Shown piece by piece: positions 8,562-17,817 of a stretch of DNA of 64,000 nucleotides. The position numbers were made by a program, and so were the translations under genes. Source of the stretch: Streptomyces sp. NBC_01264. Lineage in GTDB: Bacteria > Actinomycetota > Actinomycetes > Streptomycetales > Streptomycetaceae. Location of the stretch: positions 4,030,001 through 4,094,000 of the forward strand of contig NZ_JAPEOX010000001.1 of the NCBI RefSeq assembly GCF_026340675.1, given 5' to 3'. Positions within the stretch are counted from its first letter, which is position 1, and each line of letters begins with the position of its first letter. The notes beneath the pieces are model-generated. The model was not told where the DNA came from. It saw only the letters and a program-made list of their open reading frames with translations, and did not search any database.

Positions 8562-10052
8562 CTAGCGGGTCAGGACCGTGAGGTTTTGGGTCGCCTTGGG
8601 GACCGAGACCGTGGAGTGGTCGTCCGTGAGGGTCTGGACCGTGAACATCGGGATTCCGTCGCGCGGGATCGACAGGGTGCGGGACGCGTGGACGGGGCCG
8701 CCGGAGAGGGTTTCCACCGTGAGGGCGTAGGCGCCCTTGCCGGCCGTCGGGGCGAGGGTCAGGGTCTGGGTGGTTCCCCCCTTGACCTTGACCTCCTGCG
8801 AGGCGGGTTCGCCGCCCTCCGTGCCCGGCGAGGCGGTCACCTTGACCGTGGCGTCGGCGCCGGCCGGGGCCGTGAGGGAGAGCAGGGTGGCGTTCGGCTC
8901 GGGGCGGTTGTCGACGACGGTCGCCCGGGTGCCCACGGGGGCGGACGCCTGGATGAAGCCGACCTCCTGCTTGGCTCCGGTGCCGCGGACCACCCGTACG
9001 GCGGCGACCACCGGGACGGCCGTCTTCTTGGCGTCCGCCGGGGAGAGGATCAGGGAGCCCGGCTCGCCCCGGGTGACGTCCTTGAGGTCGAGGCTCGCCG
9101 TCATGCCGGCCTTGACGTGGAGCTGCTCGGCGCCCGCGGGGCTGATCGAGCCGCTCGCCCCGGCCAGCTTCACCTTGAGGTCCGCGTCCTCCTCGCCGGG
9201 GGCGAAGGCGACGAGCCGTACGGAGGTGGCGTCCGCCGGGATGCCGGGCAGGACCAGGGTCCCCGCCGCGTCCACGGAGGCGGGCAGCCAGTCGGCGCCG
9301 ACGCCTTCCTCGCCCGCCTGGGCGGTGGCGCCGACGCGGCCAGCCCGGGTGGTCACGTGGGCGGTGACGTCCGCGAGCTGTGCGCCGGGGGCGAGGGAGG
9401 CCAGGGAGATGGCCTTGCTGGACTTCGGGTCGATGCGGATGTTCTCGCTGGTGCCCGCTTCGGCCTTGACCGCGCCGTCCGGGCCGAACAGCTTGATGTC
9501 CACCACGGCCGCGGTGTCGTCGGGGTTGGTGAGGTGGACGTAGTCCTCGCGGCCCTTGGCGGTGCTCACGCCGGGGAACCAGAAATCGGTGCCGGGCGAG
9601 GTGCAGCCGACGCCGAGCAGGCCGCGCGTGCGGCCCACCGAGACCACGGTGGTCTGCTGCGCGCTCCAGCCGGGGGCGAGGAACCCGTCGGCGACTCCGC
9701 TCAGCGCGGGGGCCTCGGCGCCGGAGGCCTTGGCGCCCACGGGCTTGCCGGGCTCCTTGAGTTCCAGGACGGGCTTGGCCTCCTTGGTCGCGCCCAGCAG
9801 CCGGGCCGTGCCCTTGCCGCCCGGGGAGGCGGCGCCCGGGGTGATCGCCGTGTACAGGGTCTCGGCGATGTCGGAGGTGCTGGGCGCGGGGCACACCAGC
9901 AGGGACCGCTCGACGGGCATCCGGGCCGCGGGCTTGCCCCCGGCAGCGGTGGAGGCCCCGTCGGCGGCCGGCGCGGTGAGGGTGGCGAGGCCGGTGACGG
10001 CGGCCAGGGCGGCCGTGACGGCGGCGAGCGTGAGGGGGACGCGCTGCTTCAC
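8562..10052 (-). CDS. secreted DUF5719-type protein
   Basis: Exported protein of 496 residues: the N-terminus KQRVPLTLAAVTAALAAV followed by LATLTAPAADGA is a signal peptide. The rest is rich in beta-type sequence (VHLTNPDDTAAVVDIKLFG, several repeats of that style), as in DUF5719 proteins found next to WhiB-linked glycosyltransferases in actinobacteria. Two Cys, in LLVCPAP and VGCTSPG, could form a disulfide. GTG start at 10052 overlaps the TGA of the upstream glycosyltransferase by 4 nt (GTGA), so the two are translationally coupled and probably act together at the cell surface. Biochemical role unknown. Confidence 0.85.
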   Translation of the reverse strand: MKQRVPLTLAAVTAALAAVTGLATLTAPAADGASTAAGGKPAARMPVERSLLVCPAPSTSDIAETLYTAITPGAASPGGKGTARLLGATKEAKPVLELKEPGKPVGAKASGAEAPALSGVADGFLAPGWSAQQTTVVSVGRTRGLLGVGCTSPGTDFWFPGVSTAKGREDYVHLTNPDDTAAVVDIKLFGPDGAVKAEAGTSENIRIDPKSSKAISLASLAPGAQLADVTAHVTTRAGRVGATAQAGEEGVGADWLPASVDAAGTLVLPGIPADATSVRLVAFAPGEEDADLKVKLAGASGSISPAGAEQLHVKAGMTASLDLKDVTRGEPGSLILSPADAKKTAVPVVAAVRVVRGTGAKQEVGFIQASAPVGTRATVVDNRPEPNATLLSLTAPAGADATVKVTASPGTEGGEPASQEVKVKGGTTQTLTLAPTAGKGAYALTVETLSGGPVHASRTLSIPRDGIPMFTVQTLTDDHSTVSVPKATQNLTVLTR

Positions 10053-13000
10053 TGCTGGGTGCTCCCGTCCGGACGCGGGGCGTGCTGCCCGCCCTGCTCC
10101 GCGTCGTGCTGGCCGTAGGTGTCGTAGCCGGTGTGGGGATCGGGGTGCTGCTGGTAGGGCGGGTACGGCTGCTGCTCGTACGGCTCGTAGGGCTGCTCGT
10201 ACGGCTGCTCGTACGCGGCGTCCGGGTGCCCGGTGTATTGCTGCGGCTGCTGCTCGTACGGGTACGGGGCGTACTGCTGCGGCTGCTGCTCCTGGGCGCC
10301 GTAGGCGTAGCCGCCCTGGTCCCCGTAGGCCGGCTGCTGGTAGGCGTACGCGTCCTCGCCGTAGGCCGGCTGCGCCGGGATCTGGGCGTACGGGTCGGCC
10401 GCGACGGCCGCCTCGGCCGGGGCGGGCTCGGAGCGGGGTTCCGGCTCGGACTGCTCGCGCAGGCGGCGGGCCCGGCGGCCCTCGCCGGCCTCCTCGGCGG
10501 CGGGGGCCTCGTCCTCGGGCAGGTCGTCGTCGAGGCGGGCGCGGCGGCCCGGCAGCGCCATCACCAGGAGCACCAGGGCGAGCAGGCCCTGGGCCCAGTG
10601 CCAGGCGGTCCGGGTGAGGGCGTCCTCGTGGACGAGGTCGAGCTGGCCCGCTTCCGCGGGGAGTTCGAAGCCCTGGGCCCAGCCGTCGACGGTCTTGGCC
10701 TTGAGCGGCTTGCCCTTGAAGGTGGCCTGCCAGCCGGGGTCGGCCCGGTCGGCGATGCGCAGGACGCGTCCGGCCTGACCCGCCGGGATCTTGGTGTGCA
10801 CCTCGACGGGGCCGGAGGCGACGGGGATGGGGGCCTCGCCGGGCTTGCCGGAGACGATGACGGCGCGGGCGACCTGCCGGTCGACGCGCCACAGGGCGCT
10901 GCCTTCGAGCTTGCTGAGGCGGCTGAGGCCGGGGGTGGCGTCCAGGACGCGGCCGATCTCCTGCGGGGCGCCGTCGCGGACCAGGACGTAGCGGATGGCG
11001 AAGCCGCCGAGCTGGTCGGTCTGGTCCGCGCCGGAGCCGGCGACGAGGCTGGAGACGACCTTGTCGAGGCGGGTGTCGCTGCCGGCCCGGGCGGCGAGTT
11101 CGGAGTCGCCGAGGCGGCCGCCGGAGCCGCGGACCAGGCTGTACTCGAGGACGGCCGGGGAGTCCGCGCCGATGACGAGGGTGCGGGCCTGGTCACGGGT
11201 GCCGCTCTCCTCGGCGACGAAGGCGGGGACCTGGACGGGGTCGCGGCGCTCCAGCGGTCCGGCGGCGCCGCTGAGCATCCAGCCTGCCGCGCCGACGAGC
11301 GGGCCGACGGCGGCGGCGAGCGCGATCAGGGCGGCGAGGGGCTGGCGCCAGCCGAAGCTGCGGGTGGCGACGCGGTGCTTGGCCCCGTCGGCGCCGATGA
11401 GGGCGGCGGCCAGCAGGGCGAGTCCGTACACGAGGGTGGCGGGGCCGGCCCAGGTGGTGCGGTTGACGAGGACGGCCAGCACGAGCGCGGCGAGCGCGGT
11501 GGCCCAGGCGGCGCGTACGGCGAACTGCCGGTCGGCGCGCAGCAGCGCGGCCAGGGCGGCGAGGACCACGCCGAGGAGGATCAGACCGCCGGCGGTGCGG
11601 GGGCCGCCGGGGCTGATGCCGAGCAGGTCCAGGCCGGTGGCCGAGCCGGCCCCGTAGGGCAGTCCGGCCTCGCGCAGGAAGTTCGCGGGGTGGGTGAGCA
11701 GGCTCAGCGACCAGGGGGCGAGCACGAGGAGGGGAACGCCGAGGGTCGCCAGGAGGCGGGCGCCGTACGTCTTCCACCGCGCGCGGCGCAGGACCAGCGC
11801 GGCGAACCCGAGGAGGGCGGCGAGCGGCCAGACGACGGGGGTGAAGGCCGTGGCCAGGGTCAGCAGGAGGGTATAGGTCCAGACGGAGCGCCAGCTGCCG
11901 CCTCCCTCCCCGTCGGCGAATCCGAAGGCGGAGACGGCGGAGCGGGCGATGAGCGGGAGCAGGATCGCGAGGACGGCGGTGCCGATGCGGCCGCCGGCCA
12001 GGGCGCCGGTGACGGCGGGGAGGAAGGCGTACGCGACGGCGGCCCAGGCGCGCAGCAGCCGGGATTCCACCAGCGGCCGGGAGGCGAAGTAGGCGGTGAG
12101 TCCGGCGAGCGGGACCGAGCAGACGAGCAGCAGGGTCAGGGCGGCGTCGGTGGAGCCGAGGAGCAGGGTGGACAGGACCCCGAGGACGGCCAGGTAGGGC
12201 GGCGCCCCGGCGGTGGTGCCGGTACCGACGGGCTGCCAGTCGTCGGCGTAGACGCGCCAGAGGGTGAGTCCGCCGTCGGGGGCGGGCAGCAGGGCTCCGC
12301 CCATGAGGGAGCCGCCGCCGAGGAGCGAGCGGCAGGCGATGAGGGAGACGAGCAGGAGGAGGCCGAAGAGGACGGGCGCGGGCTTGCGGGCGATCCGCTT
12401 GAGTCGCGCGAACTGTTCGATCTCCAGGTAGTCGGCGTCGTCCCCGCCGGGTCCCGATTCGACGGCTCCGCCGTGCCGGCCGGCGGCGCTGCTCTCGGTG
12501 TCGCCGTTGGCGCCGAAGTACTCGGCGAGCTGTTCGGCGTTGGCGCGCAGGCTGGCGCCGGGCGGCGGGAAGAGGGGGCGCAGGACCGGTGCGGCGACGA
12601 GGGCGCGGCCCCGTCGGCGGCGGGCTCCGAGGATGCGGCCGGGGCGGAGCAGGGTGGCGAGGAGGCCGGTGACCTCGTCGACGGCCTGTCCGGGGGCCTT
12701 GCCGACGAGGTAGGCGAGGGTGCGCACGACGGTGCCGAGCAGGATGCGCAGCAGGACGTACGGCAGGGCGCGGCCGGAGCTGTTGGCCAGCATCGTGTAG
12801 ACGGCGCCGGCCTTGTCGACGCGGTGCGGGCTGGCGGCGGAGCGGCCGACGCAGTCGACGGTGCGGCGTTCGCGGGCGGAGGCCTCGGCGTGCCGCAGGA
12901 CGGCGTCGGGGGCGACGAGGACGGCCAATCCGGCGCTCTGGGCGCGCCAGCACAGGTCGACGTCGTCGCGCATGAGGGGCAGTCGGCGGTCGAAGCCGCC

Positions 13001-13705
13001 GAGCCCGTCGTACACGTCGCGGCGGATGAGCATGCCGGCGCTGGAGACGGAGAGGACGGGCTGGACCTGGTCGTGCTGGCCCTGGTCCTGTTCGCGCCGG
13101 TCGAGGCCGGTCCAGCGGCGGCCGCTGCGGGCGATGGTGACGCCGACTTCGAGGAGCTGCCTCTTGTCGTACCAGCCGCGCAGCTTGGGGCCGATGACGC
13201 CGGCGTCGGGGTTCTCGTCGGCGACGCGTAGCAGTTCGGCGAGGGCGTCGGGTTCGGGTGCGCAGTCGTCGTGGAGCAGCCAGAGCCACTGGACGGGTTC
13301 GCCGTGGGGCAGGTCGGGGAGGTCGTACGTCTCGTCGCGCCAGGTGCGGCTGACGGGATCCCAGCCGGAGGGGCGCTTGAGGTACGGGAGTTCCTCGGGG
13401 GTCAGGGTCCCGGCGGTGCGGGCGGCCTCGTCGACGGCGGCGCCGAAGCCGGTGCGGCGGGCGAGGTGCAGGACGCGGTCCTCACCGAAGGCCTCGCCGA
13501 GCAGGCGCGCGGAGTCGTCGGCGCTGCCGGTGTCGGCGGCGATGTGGCTCTGCGCGGGGCGTTCCTGACCGAGGAGTCCGGCGAGGGTCCGGGGCAGCCA
13601 GCGGGCGCCGTCGTGGGCGACGAGGACCGCGGTGACGACGTGCCGGGGGAACTCTGGTGCGGCGGCAGCCTGGTGGGAGGCGCTCGACTGGCTGTGCAGG
13701 GACAT
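10049..13705 (-). CDS. large membrane glycosyltransferase, family 2
   Basis: Protein of 1218 residues in three parts. Residues ~20-290 are a GT2 domain: TAVLVAHDGARWLPRTL, the nucleotide-sugar DD in LLHDDCAPEPDA and MRDDVDLCWRAQ. Residues ~420-800 are many hydrophobic helices. An exported-looking region follows, one more helix (LLALVLLVMAL) and a cytoplasmic tail of ~150 residues very rich in Tyr, Gln and Pro (repeats such as YEQPYEQPYEPYEQQ). Family knowledge suggests transfer of a sugar onto a lipid-linked cell-wall glycan; the acceptor is unknown. It is coupled to the DUF5719-type gene by a GTGA overlap and lies 322 nt downstream of whiB. Confidence 0.88.
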   Translation of the reverse strand: MSLHSQSSASHQAAAAPEFPRHVVTAVLVAHDGARWLPRTLAGLLGQERPAQSHIAADTGSADDSARLLGEAFGEDRVLHLARRTGFGAAVDEAARTAGTLTPEELPYLKRPSGWDPVSRTWRDETYDLPDLPHGEPVQWLWLLHDDCAPEPDALAELLRVADENPDAGVIGPKLRGWYDKRQLLEVGVTIARSGRRWTGLDRREQDQGQHDQVQPVLSVSSAGMLIRRDVYDGLGGFDRRLPLMRDDVDLCWRAQSAGLAVLVAPDAVLRHAEASARERRTVDCVGRSAASPHRVDKAGAVYTMLANSSGRALPYVLLRILLGTVVRTLAYLVGKAPGQAVDEVTGLLATLLRPGRILGARRRRGRALVAAPVLRPLFPPPGASLRANAEQLAEYFGANGDTESSAAGRHGGAVESGPGGDDADYLEIEQFARLKRIARKPAPVLFGLLLLVSLIACRSLLGGGSLMGGALLPAPDGGLTLWRVYADDWQPVGTGTTAGAPPYLAVLGVLSTLLLGSTDAALTLLLVCSVPLAGLTAYFASRPLVESRLLRAWAAVAYAFLPAVTGALAGGRIGTAVLAILLPLIARSAVSAFGFADGEGGGSWRSVWTYTLLLTLATAFTPVVWPLAALLGFAALVLRRARWKTYGARLLATLGVPLLVLAPWSLSLLTHPANFLREAGLPYGAGSATGLDLLGISPGGPRTAGGLILLGVVLAALAALLRADRQFAVRAAWATALAALVLAVLVNRTTWAGPATLVYGLALLAAALIGADGAKHRVATRSFGWRQPLAALIALAAAVGPLVGAAGWMLSGAAGPLERRDPVQVPAFVAEESGTRDQARTLVIGADSPAVLEYSLVRGSGGRLGDSELAARAGSDTRLDKVVSSLVAGSGADQTDQLGGFAIRYVLVRDGAPQEIGRVLDATPGLSRLSKLEGSALWRVDRQVARAVIVSGKPGEAPIPVASGPVEVHTKIPAGQAGRVLRIADRADPGWQATFKGKPLKAKTVDGWAQGFELPAEAGQLDLVHEDALTRTAWHWAQGLLALVLLVMALPGRRARLDDDLPEDEAPAAEEAGEGRRARRLREQSEPEPRSEPAPAEAAVAADPYAQIPAQPAYGEDAYAYQQPAYGDQGGYAYGAQEQQPQQYAPYPYEQQPQQYTGHPDAAYEQPYEQPYEPYEQQPYPPYQQHPDPHTGYDTYGQHDAEQGGQHAPRPDGSTQQ

Positions 13706-14027
13706 CGCGGTACGGGCCCTCCGGCCGGGGGTCCGGGGGTGGTGTGCCCTCGGAGGCTGCTGGACAGCGCCCCACCCTAACGGCTGGGAACACAGCGGTC
13801 CGCCTCCTGCGGGGAAGGTGCGGGAGGCGGACCGTTTGCTCTGCTCGTTGCCGTGCGGGCCGTACCGTTCGACGTACTGCGTTTTGTACCGTTGCGTGCA
13901 CTTCGGCCGCTGCCGTGCGTGAGGCCGGGTGCACAGGGGGCTATCTCTCCGGGTGGGTCGCCGGATATGTCGTGGGCCGTGCCGCGGGCCCTGCCGTGGG
14001 CGCCGTTCGGTGCGCGCCGAGGGCGCT
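13706..14027. other. intergenic region between whiB and the glycosyltransferase gene
   Basis: 322 nt without a convincing gene. It holds the hairpin at 13796-13834 and should contain the promoter of the glycosyltransferase-DUF5719 operon between that hairpin and 13705. I could not pick a promoter by eye. Confidence 0.6.
13796..13834 (-). terminator. hairpin downstream of whiB
   Basis: Arms 13796-13810 and 13820-13834 pair over 15 bp with one mismatch and a 9-nt loop. It lies about 190 nt past the whiB stop and before the next minus-strand gene, consistent with a factor-independent terminator separating whiB from the glycosyltransferase operon. Confidence 0.7.
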
Positions 14028-14291
14028 TCAGACGGCGGCCTTCTTCAGGCGTCGCCGCTCGCGCTCGGACAGGCCGCCCCAGATGCCGAATCGCTCGTCG
14101 TTGGCGAGGGCGTACTCAAGGCATTCGGAGCGGACCTCGCAGGCGAGGCAGACCTTCTTCGCCTCGCGGGTCGAGCCGCCCTTCTCGGGAAAGAAGGACT
14201 CGGGGTCGGTCTGGGCGCAGAGAGCTCGCTCCTGCCATCCGAGCTCTTCGTCCGCCTCCTCGACCAGCAGTTCCTGAACCAGCTCGGTCAT
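14028..14291 (-). CDS. whiB: WhiB, iron-sulfur developmental regulator
   Basis: Transcription factor of 87 residues needed for the switch from aerial growth to sporulation in Streptomyces, where it works with WhiA. Four [4Fe-4S] cysteines are present: C25, C48, C51 and C57 (C-x22-C-x2-C-x5-C), then the Wbl turn GIWGG (69-73) and a basic C-terminus ERERRRLKKAAV that binds DNA. Length and sequence agree closely with what I remember of S. coelicolor WhiB. ATG start with GAGGGG upstream. It is divergent from the cysteine dioxygenase gene across a 660-nt region that must hold its developmental promoters. Confidence 0.96.
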   Translation of the reverse strand: MTELVQELLVEEADEELGWQERALCAQTDPESFFPEKGGSTREAKKVCLACEVRSECLEYALANDERFGIWGGLSERERRRLKKAAV

Positions 14292-14333
14292 GTGCGCCCC
14301 TCGCTCTGTCTGTGCGTCCCCGTGGTCATGTCG

Positions 14334-14363
14334 TCACTCATCGCTACGTAACGACACGAGTGA
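14334..14363. promoter_or_regulatory. inverted repeat upstream of whiB
   Basis: TCACTC (14334-14339) and GAGTGA (14358-14363) are exact inverted 6-mers 18 nt apart, 42-72 nt before the whiB start. The half-sites resemble those of the developmental repressor BldD, for which whiB is a known target, but the spacing is wider than the usual BldD box. Assignment is tentative. Confidence 0.35.
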
Positions 14364-14741
14364 AATTACAAGTGCGGGGCTCCAGCGCAGTCAAGCCGAG
14401 ATCTGCTATTGGGCCCCTTATTCACTCTGCGGAACCAAGCCTATGCAGAAAGTGTTCATATCGCCAAAAATCGTGACACATGCCACAGGCGTCACTCCCG
14501 GCACTCCCTCCCCCGTAGTCGACGCGTCACTCTGTGGTGGGGTTCCGATCCGGCCGAAGAAGCGGCACAGATCACATTTCAGCCACAGAAGGACGTCGCA
14601 CGGCTTTACGGGTTTGAGAGCCGCCACAGCGGGCTGCGGCGCGACTCGCAGCGCCACATCCCCTGGTACCGACTGCACAAACCTTTCTCCGGGCACGGTA
14701 ACCGGATGAGGTGAAACTTTTCTACCAAATCGGACATTGAG

Positions 14742-14747
14742 TTGACA
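14742..14747 (+). promoter_or_regulatory. candidate -35 box for the leader peptide and dioxygenase
   Basis: A consensus TTGACA. With an 18-nt spacer the -10 would be at 14766-14771 (TCTTCT, weak), placing transcription start at about 14778-14779, on or next to the ATG of the leader peptide. That would make the leader mRNA leaderless, which fits the lack of a ribosome binding site before it. Confidence 0.4.
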
Positions 14748-14778
14748 GTCCGACCCTCCACCGGGTCTTCTTGTACGC

Positions 14779-14865
14779 ATGTCAGCGCCCTCAGCAGTCA
14801 CCCGGACCCCCATTCGTGGGTTCCTGTGCGCTGCCCAGGTTCGCTGTTGCTGTTGCGGCTGTTGA
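14779..14865 (+). CDS. cysteine-rich leader peptide (candidate attenuator)
   Basis: Open frame of 28 residues starting at ATG 14779 and stopping at TGA 14863-14865. It ends in ...QVRCCCCGC-stop, with six Cys in the peptide and five among the last six residues, encoded by TGT/TGC alternation. It ends 86 nt before the cysteine dioxygenase start and is followed at once by two small hairpins. Cys-rich upstream ORFs that sense cysteinyl-tRNA are known in mycobacteria ahead of cysteine-metabolism genes; the position here before an enzyme that destroys cysteine fits that logic. No Shine-Dalgarno is visible, so it may be leaderless. Coding function is inferred, not proven. Confidence 0.65.
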   Translation: MSAPSAVTRTPIRGFLCAAQVRCCCCGC

Positions 14866-14871
14866 TGCCTC

Positions 14872-14901
14872 GGGAGTTCCGACTCCCCAGAGCTCCAGCT
14901 C
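14872..14901 (+). promoter_or_regulatory. two small hairpins between leader peptide and dioxygenase
   Basis: GGGAGT (14872-14877) pairs with ACTCCC (14882-14887) across a 4-nt loop, and GAGCT (14890-14894) with AGCTC (14897-14901). They begin 7 nt after the leader stop, where a ribosome at the Cys codons would cover or free them. No U-tract follows. Confidence 0.4.
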
Positions 14902-14951
14902 GCCCCCCACAGCAACCGCCGCATGACTGACATCCGTCGAGGAACCCCCCG

Positions 14952-15491
14952 ATGAACAGCACCAGCACCCTGAACGCCACCACCGCCACCACGTCGGCGA
15001 TGGTCGAGAGCGACCTCCAGATCGCCGGCGACATCCTCTCCGTCCAGCACCTCCTGCAGCCCGCCCGCGAGCACCCGGCCACCGTCGCCGAGTTCGTGGG
15101 CCTCGCGCGTTCCATCGCCGCCGACCGCTCCGAGTGGGAGCACCTGGTCCGGTACGACGCCACGACCCGCTGGTACCACCGGCTGCGCACCGGCCCCGGC
15201 TACGAGGTCTGGCTGCTCAGCTGGGTCCCCGGCCAGGGCAGCGGCCTGCACGACCACGGCGCCTCCTCCGGCGTGCTGACCGTCCTGGAGGGCGAGCTCA
15301 CCGAGCACACCGCCCGCGGCCCGCTCGCCCTCGGCGCCGGCTCCCAGCGCGTCTTCGCCCCCGGGTACGCCCACGAAGTGCAGAACGACAGCCTCGAAGG
15401 GGCCGTCAGCCTGCACGTGTACTTCCCCGGTCTGACCGAGATGCCGATGCACAGCTGCTCTCCGGCCCGGCCCGAGGCCCTCTCCGTCTGA
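14952..15491 (+). CDS. cysteine dioxygenase family protein
   Basis: Cupin enzyme of 179 residues expected to oxidise cysteine to cysteine sulfinate. The three Fe(II)-binding His are visible: H100 and H102 in GLHDHGASSG and H141 in GYAHEVQN. It lacks an obvious Cys for the Cys-Tyr crosslink seen in mammalian enzymes, normal for bacteria. ATG start with GAGGA 8 nt upstream. Preceded by the cysteine-rich leader peptide and followed 30 nt later by fbiA, so the F420 genes may share its transcript. Confidence 0.9.
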   Translation: MNSTSTLNATTATTSAMVESDLQIAGDILSVQHLLQPAREHPATVAEFVGLARSIAADRSEWEHLVRYDATTRWYHRLRTGPGYEVWLLSWVPGQGSGLHDHGASSGVLTVLEGELTEHTARGPLALGAGSQRVFAPGYAHEVQNDSLEGAVSLHVYFPGLTEMPMHSCSPARPEALSV

Positions 15492-15521
15492 CCCCGGCCG
15501 CCGCCTGAGACACTGCGTGGC

Positions 15522-16481
15522 ATGCGCATTGTTGTTCTGGCCGGCGGCATCGGCGGCGCCCGTTTCCTCCGAGGTCTCCAGTCCGCCGTTCCCGACGCGG
15601 ACATCACGGTCATCGGCAACACCGGTGACGACATTCACCTGTTCGGGCTCAAGGTCTGCCCCGACCTGGACACCGTGATGTACACCCTCGGTGGTGGCAT
15701 CAACGAGGACCAGGGCTGGGGCCGCACCGACGAGTCCTTCACCGTCAAGGAGGAACTCGCCGCGTACGGGGTCGGACCGACCTGGTTCGGCCTCGGTGAC
15801 CGAGACTTCGCCACCCACATCGTCCGTACGCAGATGCTCGGTGCGGGCTACCCGCTCAGCGCCGTCACCGAGGCCCTCTGCGACCGCTGGCAGCCCGGGG
15901 TCCGGCTGCTCCCCATGTCCGACGACCGGGTCGAGACCCACGTCGCGATCACCGACTCGCAGAGCGGCGAGCGCCGGGTCGTCCACTTCCAGGAGTACTG
16001 GGTCCGCATGCGTGCCGCGGTGGACGCCGAGGCCGTCGTACCCGTGGGCGCCGAGCAGGCCAAGCCCGCGCCCGGCGTCCTGGAGGCCATCGCGGCCGCC
16101 GACGTGATCCTCTTCCCGCCGTCCAACCCCGTGGTGTCGGTGGGCACCATCCTCGCCGTGCCCGGCATCCGCGAGGCCGTGGCCGCCGCCGCGGCGCCCG
16201 TCGTGGGGCTCTCCCCCATCGTCGGGGGCGCCCCCGTGCGCGGGATGGCCGACAAGGTGCTGGCCGCCGTGGGCGTCGAGTCCACCGCCGCGGCCGTCGC
16301 CCTGCACTACGGCACCGAGCTGCTCGACGGCTGGCTCGTCGACACCGCCGACGCGGACGCCGTCACCGAGGTGGAGGCCGCCGGCATCACCTGCCGGGCG
16401 GTCCCGCTGATGATGACCGACCTGGCCGCCACGGCGGAGATGGCGCGGGCCGCGCTGGAACTGGCGGAGGCCTCGCGGTGA
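15522..16481 (+). CDS. fbiA: 2-phospho-L-lactate transferase / FbiA (CofD)
   Basis: Transfers the phospho-lactate or phosphoenolpyruvate moiety onto the deazaflavin Fo to make (dehydro-)F420-0. The 319-residue protein opens with [16 protein letters not shown], the nucleotide-binding start of CofD/FbiA, and contains [12 protein letters not shown] and [12 protein letters not shown], both typical. ATG at 15522. Its TGA overlaps the GTG of fbiB by 4 nt, so the two are translationally coupled. Confidence 0.95.
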   Translation: MRIVVLAGGIGGARFLRGLQSAVPDADITVIGNTGDDIHLFGLKVCPDLDTVMYTLGGGINEDQGWGRTDESFTVKEELAAYGVGPTWFGLGDRDFATHIVRTQMLGAGYPLSAVTEALCDRWQPGVRLLPMSDDRVETHVAITDSQSGERRVVHFQEYWVRMRAAVDAEAVVPVGAEQAKPAPGVLEAIAAADVILFPPSNPVVSVGTILAVPGIREAVAAAAAPVVGLSPIVGGAPVRGMADKVLAAVGVESTAAAVALHYGTELLDGWLVDTADADAVTEVEAAGITCRAVPLMMTDLAATAEMARAALELAEASR

Positions 16482-17782
16482 CCGCCCCGCACGGGACCTC
16501 GTACGAGGTCCGGGCCGTCAGCGGGATCCCCGAGGTACGGCCCGGCGACGACCTGGCGGCGCTGATCGCGGCCGCCGGGCCGGAGCTGCGCGACGGCGAC
16601 ATCCTGCTCGTCACCTCGAAGATCGTCTCCAAGGCGGAGGGCCGGATCGTCCGCGCCGATTCGCGCGAGGAGGCGATCGACGCCGAGACCGTACGGGTCG
16701 TCGCGCGCCGGGGGACGCTGCGGATCGTGGAGAACCGGCAGGGGCTGGTCATGGCCGCCGCCGGGGTCGATGCCTCGAACACCGAGGCCGGGACCGTCCT
16801 GCTGCTGCCCGAGGACCCCGACGCCTCGGCCGCCGCGATCCGTGCGGGGCTGCGGGAGCTGCGGTCCGTGGACGTGGGCGTGATCGTGACGGACACCTTC
16901 GGGCGGCCGTGGCGCACCGGGCTCACGGACGTGGCGATCGGCTCGGCCGGCGTACAGGTCCTGGACGACCTGCGCGGGGGCACCGACGCCCACGGGAACC
17001 CGCTGAGCGCGACGGTCGTCGCCACCGCCGACGAGCTGGCCGCCGCGGGCGACCTGGTCAAGGGCAAGGCCCTGGGCCTGCCGGTGGCGATCGTGCGCGG
17101 GCTGGAACACGTCCTGGGCGAGGGGTCCTCGGCGGCCGACCTGGTCCGCTCGCCGGCCGACGACATGTTCCGGCTGGGCACCTCGGAGGCGGTACGGGAG
17201 GCCGTGACGCAGCGGCGTACCGTACGGGCCTTCACGTCCGAGCCGGTGGACCCCGGCGCGGTGCGCCGCGCGGTGGCGGCGGCCGTGACGGCCCCGGCCC
17301 CGCACCACACGACGCCGTGGCGGTTCGTGCTGCTGGAGTCCGCGGGTGCGCGGCTGGAGCTGCTCGACGCGATGCGGGACGCCTGGATCGAGGACCTGCG
17401 GCGGGACGGGAAGTCCGAGGAGTCCATCGCGAGGCGGGTCCGGCGGGGCGACGTCCTGCGGGCCGCGCCCTACCTGGTGGTGCCCTGTCTGGTCACGGAC
17501 GGCGCGCACGACTACGGGCACGCCCGGCGGGACGCCGCCGAGCGGGAGATGTTCGTCGTCGCGATGGGCGCGGGCGTGCAGAACTTCCTGGTCGCGCTGG
17601 CCGGGGAACGGCTGGGCTCCGCGTGGGTGTCCTCGACGATGTTCTGCCGGGACGTGGTGCGCAAGGTGCTCGGCCTGCCGGAGGACTGGGACCCGATGGG
17701 CGCGGTGGCCGTCGGGCACGCCGCGGTCGCTCCGGCGGAGCGGGGCGCGCGGGCGGCGGAGGAGTTCATCGAGGTCCGGTGA
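16478..17782 (+). CDS. fbiB: F420-0:gamma-glutamyl ligase / nitroreductase fusion FbiB
   Basis: Bifunctional protein of 434 residues. The N-terminal ~240 residues are a CofE-type ligase that adds glutamates to F420 ([36 protein letters not shown]). The C-terminal ~190 residues are a nitroreductase-fold FMN domain ([31 protein letters not shown]), in mycobacteria responsible for reducing dehydro-F420-0. Full-length FbiB fusions are the actinobacterial form. GTG start within the fbiA stop. Confidence 0.95.
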   Translation: MTAPHGTSYEVRAVSGIPEVRPGDDLAALIAAAGPELRDGDILLVTSKIVSKAEGRIVRADSREEAIDAETVRVVARRGTLRIVENRQGLVMAAAGVDASNTEAGTVLLLPEDPDASAAAIRAGLRELRSVDVGVIVTDTFGRPWRTGLTDVAIGSAGVQVLDDLRGGTDAHGNPLSATVVATADELAAAGDLVKGKALGLPVAIVRGLEHVLGEGSSAADLVRSPADDMFRLGTSEAVREAVTQRRTVRAFTSEPVDPGAVRRAVAAAVTAPAPHHTTPWRFVLLESAGARLELLDAMRDAWIEDLRRDGKSEESIARRVRRGDVLRAAPYLVVPCLVTDGAHDYGHARRDAAEREMFVVAMGAGVQNFLVALAGERLGSAWVSSTMFCRDVVRKVLGLPEDWDPMGAVAVGHAAVAPAERGARAAEEFIEVR

Positions 17783-17817
17783 GCCTGGGGGCCGGGGCTC
17801 ACCCCGCTCGCCCTGGC

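Larger units (their letters stand above)
14292..14951. other. whiB / cysteine dioxygenase divergent regulatory region
   Basis: 660 nt, noticeably less GC-rich than its surroundings at 14340-14780. It contains an inverted repeat at 14334-14363 close to whiB, a TTGACA box at 14742-14747, the cysteine-rich leader peptide at 14779-14865, and small hairpins at 14872-14887 and 14890-14901 before the dioxygenase start. Nothing else recognisable in 14364-14741. Confidence 0.65.
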
